DNA of 64,000 nucleotides. It comes from Balanoglossus misakiensis. Taxonomy: Eukaryota; Hemichordata. Under the pieces are notes generated by a model that was not told the DNA's origin, did no database searches, and was given only the letters and a program-made list of their open reading frames with translations. The DNA is taken from NCBI GenBank assembly GCA_040954595.2, contig CM082578.2, positions 12,028,001 through 12,092,000 on the forward strand, read 5' to 3'. Every line of letters begins with the position of its first letter. The first letter of the stretch is position 1. Made by a program: the position numbers and the translations under genes. Shown piece by piece: positions 50,301-61,500 of this stretch.

Positions 50301-52577
50301 TTCGGGAGGGGTGGGTCATGAAACGTAACTAAACATTTTGATACCGTAATTTTAGGGAATCAAAACTCCACGACTTGTAACTTTAACATTCACAGTTGTT
50401 GATAAATAGCATGTGTAGTAGTAAAACCAATTATCTTAAACAGTCGTGCAGACTGTCGACAGTCATTTGTGCAGTTTGGAGCCTTAATATCAAGCCTAAT
50501 AGACAATTTTCCGAGATCTCGCTACGAACGGGAAATCATCTATTAGGATCTGGGACACAGTGCCTGTACATATTGTTACTACTTGTGTATGCTAAGTGCA
50601 CACTAGTCCCTGAAAGAGAAGGCAACGCTTTACACGAATAAAAAAATAATCAGGGGCTAAGGACTGTCGATACTCTGCAAGTCGCATTTAAATAACAAAT
50701 ATTTAAGAGGATCATAATCACTTTTTCCCATCAAGTGAGTGAGCGATTGAACAGTAATGTAATTTCATATAAATAGTTTTTATTCAAGTGGACAAATAAA
50801 CAGAGGTTTCCCATATGTCCCGATGTATTGAATCTGAATAAAAATTACTGGTACCGCACCCACCAAAATGACTCTTTTAGGTCGCTACTCTGTAATTACA
50901 GTCTTCAGTCAAGTGTCACTTCTGCAGTCTTGAAACAACTGTAACTTCACCACTTATCACAATATCAAGTTTTTGATGCGTGTGATTTTATTATTTGCAT
51001 CAGTGACACGTGCTCTGTACCATATAATGAATTAAAGACGGTATGTATTATTTTCGAATTCAACGACAGTCCGGCTCTCTTGCCTTCGATCATGCCCAAC
51101 AACATGGCGCCACCAGCGTCAAGAATGGCAACAATCAGGTTTACAAAAACTGGCGGCTGTATACCACCTGGTTGTTTTGCGGTAATTGTTCGACATGCAC
51201 TCGGTTTAATTTGAGATGCTTCCATGTCATTAGAATAATTAGGGCTGGTGTATCCACTGCAGATATCGTTAGTTCGTGGTAAGTATGTGTACATATGAGC
51301 GAGGACCCTAGAATTTGTCTCTTTCAAGTCTAAGACATGTTTTTGTCAATGTCCTTGTTGATACGAATGCATCGTTATCTCGACATACTGTAGATCTTTA
51401 GATGGCCGATAAAATTAAACGGACGTTTTGTCTCCGTGAGTCGAGTACTCGTCATCCATATCCTCTCCACTCAAAACCTCCTTCAAAACTCTCTGCCTCT
51501 TCTCCTTATAGCACAATTAACCCGAAGACCCTATGTTTCATATTTTAACCATGGTCATATGTTGTTCATTTTTGTCGTCGGTAGCATACCAATGAAGCAA
51601 GATGTCCGTGTTTGTTATATGTGTATTCAAACGTCTTTTTTTGCAATTCGGAGTCTGATGGCTTTCCTGTAAGTTTACGCCTTAACCGACCTTCTCCTTC
51701 CTAATATCTTGTAGAAATGTATGTTCTCCAAACTTTCCAATTACCAAAAAATCAACTAAAACTTTTAAATGACGTATTGATTTTTTGGCTAAATCTCAAC
51801 CTCGGGAATGAATTCTTTCTTCTGTCAGAGAAAAAAACATGAGCATTTTATTGACCCGATCACTATGTACTTTCTTCCGAGACTAACCGGCATTATCAAC
51901 AAAATGGCGACAACAAATCCTTTCACGTTTTTGTAGGCTCAATGTTTACAACATATACAGGAGACCATTAGAGTACCAATGATATTAGCCCAGGTACTTG
52001 TATACCCCGAGGTTATGAAACAGATTAGCACATAAGAAGAGAGGGCGATTTTCGCGACGAATCCGCGTCTAATAGCCGCCCTAGAAATTGATGCACTGGT
52101 GTCTTCGTGACCTTGAACACATAATCCTGTAAATTGGCCGGCAACTGAAATAAAATCTGGTAAATACTCCATAATCCGTTAAAAGGCAGGGCGTACACCA
52201 GTAATCCAGTAAGTAGACCTTCCCAACGTGTGATTTCTATGTATGTCGAGGTGATTACGACAACCTTCTTGTGTGTAAAAGTTTCTTTTTCACAAGCCTG
52301 AAATATGATGGGTCGATCAGGTTCTGTCCAGTAAAACGAAAAGGGACTGTTGTTGTGAAATCTTCGTTTTTTTTTAATCGGACTAAACTCGTCAAAGCAT
52401 TGTTGCTTAGAAAATATATTTGTAGCAATATACTCTCACGTCAACCATTCAATGTCGTAAATATATCGATGCCAGCAGCATATATAGTAAATGATCATTG
52501 ATACACGTCTCTGTACTTGTACGTGACCAACAGAAGGCATTCGTTTCAAAGTAACGGCAAACAACAGAAGGTAAGTG
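47363..52577. other. 3' flank of the receptor gene, no further gene recognised
   Basis: The first part is presumably 3' UTR; its end is not determinable. A short TATATATGTATATGTACATG run follows at about 47460-47490. The segment 48060-48360 is more GC-rich than its surroundings and open in several frames on both strands, but no family is recognisable. Minus-strand frames near 50965-51327 and 52025-52435 contain plausible-looking hydrophobic peptides but no homology I can name. Confidence 0.6.
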
Positions 52578-55500
52578 CCCATTATTTTTTTTCAAAAAGT
52601 GAAGAAATTTTGATATTTCGCAAAGTCGAAAAATTGTCATTTCTGGATGATTTTCATGAGCTATAACCCATGGTTTTTTCAAAAAAATGAAGAAATTTTG
52701 ATATTTCGCAAAGTCGAAAAATTGTCATTTCTGGATGATTTTCATGAGCTATAACCCATGGTTTTTTCAAAAAAATGAAGAAATTTTGATATTTCGCAAA
52801 GTCGAAAAATTGTCATTTCTGGATGATTTTCATGAGCTATAACCCATGGTTTTTTCAAAAAAATGAAGAAATTTTGATATTTCGCAAAGTCGAAAAATTG
52901 TCATTTCTGGATGATTTTCATGAGCTATAACCCATGGTTTTTTCAAAAAAATGAAGAAATTTTGATATTTCGCAAAGTCGAAAATTGTCATTTCTGGATG
53001 ATTTTCATGAGCTATAACCCATGGTTTTTTCAAAAAAATGAAGAAATTTTGATATTTCGCAAAGTCGAAAAATTGTCATTTCTGGATGATTTTCATGAGC
53101 TATAACCCATGGTTTTTTCAAAAAAATGAAGAAATTTTGATATTTCGCAAAGTCGAAAAATTGTCATTTTTGGATGATTTTCATGAGCTATAACCCATGG
53201 TTTTTTTAAAAAAATGAAGAAATTTTGATATTTCGCAAAGTCGAAAAATTGTCATTTCTGGATGATTTTCATGAGCTATAACCCATGGTTTTTTCAAAAA
53301 AATGAAGAAATTTTGATATTTCGCAAAGTCGAAAAATTGTCATTTCTGGATGATTTTCATGAGCTATAACCCATGGTTTTTCAAAAAAATGAAGAAATTT
53401 TGATATTTCGCAAAGTCGAAAAATTGTCATTTCTGGATGATTTTCATGAGCTATAACCCATGGTTTTTTCAAAAAAATGAAGAAATTTTGATATTTCGCA
53501 AAGTCGAAAAATTGTCATTTCTGGATGATTTTCATGAGCTATAACCCATGGTTTTTTCAAAAAAATGAAGAAATTTTGATATTTCGCAAAGTCGAAAAAT
53601 TGTCATTTCTGGATGATTTTCATGAGCTATAACCCATGGTTTTTTCAAAAAAATGAAGAAATTTTGATATTTCGCAAAGTCGAAAAATTGTCATTTCTGG
53701 ATGATTTTCATGAGCTATAACCCATGGTTTTTTCAAAAAAATGAAGAAATTTTGATATTTCGCAAAGTCGAAAAATTGTCATTTCTGGATGATTTTCATG
53801 AGCTATAACCCATGGTTTTTTCAAAAAAATGAAGAAATTTTGATATTTCGCAAAGTCGAAAAATTGTCATTTCTGGATGATTTTCATGAGCTATAACCCA
53901 TGGTTTTTTCAAAAAATGAAGAAATTTTGATATTTCGCAAAGTCGAAAAATTGTCATTTCTGGATGATTTTCATGAGCTATAACCCATGGTTTTTTCAAA
54001 AAAATGAAGAAATTTTGATATTTCGCAAAGTCGAAAAATTGTCATTTCTGGATGATTTTCATGAGCTATAACCCATGGTTTTTTTCAAAAAAATGAAGAA
54101 ATTTTGATATTTCGCAAAGTCGAAAAATTGTCATTTCTGGATGATTTTCATGAGCTATAACCCATGGTTTTTTCAAAAAAATGAAGAAATTTTGATATTT
54201 CGCAAAGTCGAAAAATTGTCATTTCTGGATGATTTTCATGAGCTATAACCCATGGTTTTTTTCAAAAAAATGAAGAAATTTTGATATTTCGCAAAGTCGA
54301 AAAATTGTCATTTCTGGATGATTTTCATGAGCTATAACCCATGGTTTTTTCAAAAAAATGAAGAAATTTTGATATTTCGCAAAGTCGAAAAATTGTCATT
54401 TCTGGATGATTTTCATGAGCTATAACCCATGGTTTTTTCAAAAAAATGAAGAAATTTTGATATTTCGCAAAGTCGAAAAATTGTCATTTCTGGATGATTT
54501 TCATGAGCTATAACCCATGGTCTTTTCAAAAAATGAAGAAATTTTGATATTTCGCAAAGTCGAAAAATTGTCATTTCTGGATGATTTTCATGAGCTATAA
54601 ACCATGGTCTTTTCAAAAAAATGAAGAAATTTTGATATTTCGCAAAGTCGAAAAATTGTCATTTCTGGATGATTTTCATGAGCTATAACCCATGGTTTTT
54701 TCAAAAAAATGAAGAAATTTTGATATTTCGCAAAGTCGAAAAATTGTCATTTCTGGATGATTTTCATGAGCTATAACCCATGGTTTTTTCAAAAAAATGA
54801 AGAAATTTTGATATTTCGCAAAGTCGAAAAATTGTCATTTCTGGATGATTTTCATGAGCTATAACCCATGGTTTTTCAAAAAAATGAAGAAATTTTGATA
54901 TTTCGCAAAGTCGAAAAATTGTCATTTCTGGATGATTTTCATGAGCTATAACCCATGGTTTTTTCAAAAAAATGAAGAAATTTTGATATTTCGCAAAGTC
55001 GAAAAATTGTCATTTCTGGATGATTTTCATGAGCTATAACCCATGGTCTTTTCAAAAAAATGAAGAAATTTTGATATTTCGCAAAGTCGAAAAATTGTCA
55101 TTTCTGGATGATTTTCATGAGCTATAAACCATGGTCTTTTCAAAAAAATGAAGAAATTTTGATATTTCGCAAAGTCGAAAAATTGTCATTTCTGGATGAT
55201 TTTCATGAGCTATAACCCATGGTTTTTTCAAAAAAATGAAGAAATTTTGATATTTCGCAAAAGTCGAAAAATTGTCATTTCTGGATGATTTTCATGAGCT
55301 ATAACCCATGGTTTTTTCAAAAAAATGAAGAAATTTTGATATTTCGCAAAGTCGAAAATTGTCATTTCTGGATGATTTTCATGAGCTATAACCCATGGTT
55401 TTTTCAAAAAAATGAAGAAATTTTGATATTTCGCAAAGTCGAAAAATTGTCATTTCTGGATGATTTTCATGAGCTATAACCCATGGTTTTTTCAAAAAAA

Positions 55501-58500
55501 TGAAGAAATTTTGATATTTCGCAAAGTCGAAAAATTGTCATTTCTGGATGATTTTCATGAGCTATAACCCATGGTTTTTTCAAAAAAATGAAGAAATTTT
55601 GATATTTCGCAAAGTCGAAAAATTGTCATTTCTGGATGATTTTCATGAGCTATAACCCATGGTTTTTTCAAAAAAATGAAGAAATTTTGATATTTCGCAA
55701 AGTCGAAAAATTGTCATTTCTGGATGATTTTCATGAGCTATAACCCATGGTTTTTTCAAAAAAATGAAGAATTTTGATATTTCGCAAAGTCGAAAAATTG
55801 TCATTTCTGGATGATTTTCATGAGCTATAACCCATGGTTTTTTCAAAAAAATGAAGAAATTTTGATATTTCGCAAAGTCGAAAAATTGTCATTTCTGGAT
55901 GATTTTCATGAGCTATAACCCATGGTTTTTTCAAAAAAATGAAGAAATTTTGATATTTCGCAAAGTCGAAAATTGTCATTTCTGGATGATTTTCATGAGC
56001 TATAACCCATGGTTTTTTCAAAAAAATGAAGAAATTTTGATATTTCGCAAAGTCGAAAAATTGTCATTTCTGGATGATTTTCATGAGCTATAACCCATGG
56101 TTTTTTCAAAAAAATGAAGAAATTTTGATATTTCGCAAAGTCGAAAAATTGTCATTTCTGGATGATTTTCATGAGCTATAACCCATGGTTTTTTCAAAAA
56201 AATGAAGAAATTTTGATATTTCGCAAAGTCGAAAAATTGACATTTCTGGATGATTTTCATGAGCTATAACCCATGGTTTTTTCAAAAAAAATGAAGAAAT
56301 TTTGATATTTCGCAAAGTCGAAAAATTGTCATTTCTGGATGATTTTCATGAGCTATAACCCATGGTTTTTTCAAAAAAATGAAGAAATTTTGATATTTCG
56401 CAAAGTCGAAAAATTGTCATTTCTGGATGATTTTCATGAGCTATAACCCATGGTTTTTTCAAAAAATGAAGAAATTTTGATATTTCGCAAAGTCGAAAAA
56501 TTGTCATTTCTGGATGATTTTCATGAGCTATAACCCATGGTTTTTTCAAAAAAATGAAGAAATTTTGATATTTCGCAAAGTCGAAAAATTGTCATTTCTG
56601 GATGATTTTCATGAGCTATAACCCATGGTTTTTTCAAAAAAATGAAGAAATTTTGATATTTCGCAAAGTCGAAAAATTGTCATTTCTGGATGATTTTCAT
56701 GAGCTATAACCCATGGTTTTTTCAAAAAAATGAAGAAATTTTGATATTCTCAAAGTCGAAAAATTGTCATTTCTGGATGATTTTCATGAGCTATAACCCA
56801 TGGTTTTTTCAAAAAAATGAAGAAATTTTGATATTTCGCAAAGTCGAAAAATTGTTTCTGGATGATTTTCATGAGCTATAACCCATGGTCTTTTCAAAAA
56901 AATGAAGAAATTTTGATATTTCGCAAAGTCGAAAAATTGTCATTTCTGGATGATTTTCATGAGCTATAACCCATGGTTTTTTCAAAAAAATGAAGAAATT
57001 TTGATATTTCGCAAAGTCGAAAAATTGTCATTTCTGGATGATTTTCATGAGCTATAACCCATGTCTTTTCAAAAAAATGAAGAAATTTTGATATTTCGCA
57101 AAGTCGAAAAATTGTCATTTCTGGATGATTTTCATGAGCTATAAACCATGGTTTTTCAAAAAAATGAAGAAATTTTGAATATTTCGCAAAGTCCGAAAAA
57201 TTGTCATTTCTGGATGATTTTCATGAGCTATAACCCATGGTTTTTTTCAAAAAAATGAAGAAATTTTGATATTTTCGCAAATGTCGAAAAATTGTCATTT
57301 CTGGATGATTTTCATGAGCTATAACCCATGGTTTTTTCAAAAAAAATGAAGAAATTTTGATATTTCGCAAAGTCGAAAAATTGTCATTTCTGGATGATTT
57401 TCATGAGCTATAACCCATGGTTTTTTCAAAAAAATGAAGAAATTTTGATATTTCGCAAAGTCGAAAAATTGTCATTTCTGGATGATTTTCATGAGCTATA
57501 ACCCATGGTTTTTTCAAAAAATGAAGAAATTTTGATATTTCGCAAAGTCGAAAAATTGTCATTTCTGGATGATTTTCATGAGCTATAACCCATGGTTTTT
57601 TCAAAAAAATGAAGAAATTTTGATATTTCGCAAAGTCGAAAAATTGTCATTTCTGGATGATTTTCATGAGCTATAACCCATGGTCTTTTTCAAAAAATGA
57701 AGAAATTTTGATATTTCGCAAAGTCGAAAAATTGTCATTTCTGGATGATTTTCATGAGCTATAACCCATGGTTTTTTCAAAAAAATGAAGAAATTTTGAT
57801 ATTTCGCAAAGTCGAAAAATTGTCATTTCTGGATGATTTTCATGAGCTATAACCCATGGTTTTTTCAAAAAAATGAAGAAATTTTGATATTTCGCAAAGT
57901 CGAAAAATTGTCATTTCTGGATGATTTTCATGAGCTATAACCCATGGTTTTTTCCAAAAAAATGAAGAAATTTTGATATTTTCGCAAAGTCGAAAAATTG
58001 TCATTTCTGGATGATTTTCATGAGCTATAACCCATGGTTTTTTTCAAAAAAATGAAGAAATTTTGATATTTCGCAAAGTCGAAAAATTGTCATTTCTGGA
58101 TGATTTTCATGAGCTATAACCCATGGTTTTTCAAAAAAATGAGAAATTTTGATATTTCGCAAAGTCGAAAAATTGTCATTTCTGGATGATTTTCATGAGC
58201 TATAACCCATGGTTTTTTCAAAAAAATGAAGAAATTTTGATATTTCGCAAAGTCGAAAAATTGTCATTTCTGGATGGATTTTCATGAGCTATAACCCATG
58301 GTTTTTTCAAAAAAATGAAGAAATTTTGATATTTCGCAAAGTCGAAAAATTGTCATTTCTGGATGATTTTCATGAGCTATAACCCATGGTTTTTTCAAAA
58401 AAATGAAGAAATTTTGATATTTCGCAAAGTCGAAAAATTGTCATTTCTGGATGATTTTCATGAGCTATAACCCATGGTTTTTCAAAAAAATGAAGAAATT

Positions 58501-61500
58501 TTGATATTTCGCAAAGTCGAAAAATTGTCATTTCTGGATGATTTTCATGAGCTATAACCCATGGTTTTTTCAAAAAAATGAAGAAATTTTGATATTTCGC
58601 AAAGTCGAAAATTGTCATTTCTGGATGATTTTCATGAGCTATAACCCATGGTTTTTTCAAAAAAATGAAGAAATTTTGATATTTCGCAAAGTCGAAAAAT
58701 TGTCATTTCTGGATGATTTTCATGAGCTATAACCCATGGTTTTTTCAAAAAAATGAAGAAATTTTGATATTTCGCAAAGTCGAAAAATTGTCATTTCTGG
58801 ATGATTTTCATGAGCTATAACCCATGGTTTTTTCAAAAAAAATGAAGAAATTTTGATATTTCTCAAAGTCGAAAAATTGTCATTTCTGATGATTTTCATG
58901 AGCTATAACCCATGGTTTTTTCAAAAAAATGAAGAAATTTTGATATTTCGCAAAGTCGAAAAAATTGTCATTTCTGATTGATTTTCATGAGCTATAACCC
59001 ATGGTTTTTTCAAAAAAATGAAGAAATTTTGATATTTCGCAAAGTCGAAAAATTGTCATTTCTGGATGATTTTCATGAGCTATAACCCATGTTTTTTTCA
59101 AAAAAATGAAGAAATTTTGATATTTCGCAAAGTCGAAAAATTGTCATTTCTGGATGATTTTCATGAGCTATAACCCATGGTTTTTTCAAAAAAATGAAGG
59201 AAATTTTGATATTTCGCAAAGTCGAAAAATTGTCATTTCTGGATGATTTTCATGAGCTATAAACCATGGTTTTTCAAAAAAATGAAGAAATTTTGATATT
59301 TCGCAAAGTCGAAAAATTGTCATTTCTGGATGATTTTCATGAGCTATAACCCATGGTTTTTTCAAAAAAATGAAGAAATTTTGATATTTCGCAAAGTCGA
59401 AAAATTGTCATTTCTGGATGATTTTCATGGAGCTATAACCCATGGTTTTTTCAAAAAAATGAAGAAATTTTGATATTTCGCAAAGTCGGAAAAATTGTCA
59501 TTTCTGGATGATTTTCATGAGCTATAACCCATGGTTTTTTCAAAAAAATGAAGAAATTTTGATATTCGCAAAGTCGAAAAATTGTCATTTCTGGATGATT
59601 TTCATGAGCTATAACCCATGGTTTTTTCAAAAAATGAAGAAATTTTGATATTTCGCAAAGTCGAAAAATTGTCATTTCTGGATGATTTTCATGAGCTATA
59701 ACCCATGGTTTTTTCAAAAAAATGAAGAAATTTTGATATTTCGCAAAGTCGAAAAATTGTCATTTCTGGATGATTTTCATGAGCTATAAACCCATGGTTT
59801 TTTCAAAAAAATGAAGAAATTTTGATATTTCGCTAAAGTCGAAAAATTGTCATTTCTGGATGATTTTCATGAGCTATAACCCATGGTTTTTTCAAAAAAA
59901 TGAAGAAATTTTGATATTTCGCAAAGTCGAAAAATTGTCATTTCTGGATGATTTCATGAGCTATAACCCATGGTTTTTTCAAAAAAATGAAGAAATTTTG
60001 ATATTTCGCAAAGTCGAAAAATTGTCATTTCTGGATGATTTTCATGAGCTATAACCCATGGTTTTTTCAAAAAAATGAAGAAATTTTGATATTTCGCAAA
60101 GTCGAAAAATTGTCATTTCTGGATGATTTTCATGAGCTATAACCCATGGTTTTTTCAAAAAAATGAAGAAATTTTGATATTTCGCAAAGTCGAAAAATTG
60201 TCATTTCTGGATGATTTTCATGAGCTATAACCCATGGTTTTTTCAAAAAAATGAAGAAATTTTGATATTTCGCAAAGTCGAAAAATTGTCATTTCTGGAT
60301 GATTTTCATGAGCTATAACCCATGGTTTTTTCAAAAAAATGAAGAAATTTTGATATTTCGCAAAGTCGAAAAATTGTCATTTCTGGATGATTTTCATGAG
60401 CTATAACCCATGGTTTTTTCAAAAAAATGAAGAAATTTTGATATTTCGCAAAGTCGAAAAATTGTCATTTCTGGATGATTTTCATGAGCTATAACCCATG
60501 GTTTTTTCAAAAAAATGAAGAAATTTTGATATTTCGCAAAGTCGAAAAATTGTCATTTCTGGATGATTTTCATGAGCTATAACCCATGGTTTTTTCAAAA
60601 AAATGAAGAAATTTTGATATTTCGCAAAGTCGAAAAATTGTCATTTCTGGATGATTTTCATGAGCTATAACCCATGGTTTTTTCAAAAAAATGAAGAAAT
60701 TTTGATATTTCGCAAAGTCGAAAAATTGTCATTTCTGGATGATTTTCATGAGCTATAACCCATGGTTTTTTCAAAAAAATGAAGAAATTTTGATATTTCG
60801 CAAAGTCGAAAAATTGTCATTTCTGGATGATTTTCATGAGCTATAACCCATGGTTTTTTCAAAAAAATGAAGAAATTTTGATATTTCGCAAAGTCGAAAA
60901 ATTGTCATTTCTGGATGATTTTCATGAGCTATAACCCATGGTTTTTTTCAAAAAAATGAAGAAATTTTGATATTTCGCAAAGTCGAAAAATTGTCATTTC
61001 TGGATGATTTTCATGAGCTATAACCCATGGTTTTTTTCAAAAAAATGAAGAAATTTTGATATTTCGCAAAGTCGAAAAATTGTCATTTCTGGATGATTTT
61101 CATGAGCTATAACCCATGGTTTTTTCAAAAAAATGAAGAAATTTTGATATTTCGCAAAGTCGAAAAATTGTCATTTCTGGATGATTTTCATGAGCTATAA
61201 CCCATGGTTTTTTCAAAAAAATGAAGAAATTTTGATATTTCGCAAAGTCGAAAAATTGTCATTTCTGGATGATTTTCATGAGCTATAACCCATGGTTTTT
61301 TCAAAAAAATGAAGAAATTTTGATATTTCGCAAAGTCGAAAAATTGTCATTTCTGGATGATTTTCATGAGCTATAACCCATGGTTTTTTCAAAAAAATGA
61401 AGAAATTTTGATATTTCGCAAAGTCGAAAAATTGTCATTTCTGGATGATTTTCATGAGCTATAACCCATGGTTTTTTCAAAAAAATGAAGAAATTTTGAT

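Noticed and set aside
50965-51327. Minus-strand 120-codon ORF with a hydrophobic stretch (VNLIVAILDAGGAMLLG)
   Set aside because: No family match I can name, no supporting splice or neighbour context, and a plus-strand frame overlaps it. Treated as chance.
52025-52435. Minus-strand open frame of about 136 codons without an early ATG, with a hydrophobic segment (WEGLLTGLLVYALPFNGLW)
   Set aside because: It looked protein-like, but an overlapping frame (51939-52172) looks equally so. No family is recognisable, and several open frames of this length are expected by chance.
52790-52815. Possible CENP-B box in the satellite (TTTCGCAAAGTCGAAAA)
   Set aside because: Only the TTCG half fits. The central A and the CGGG half of the consensus are absent.
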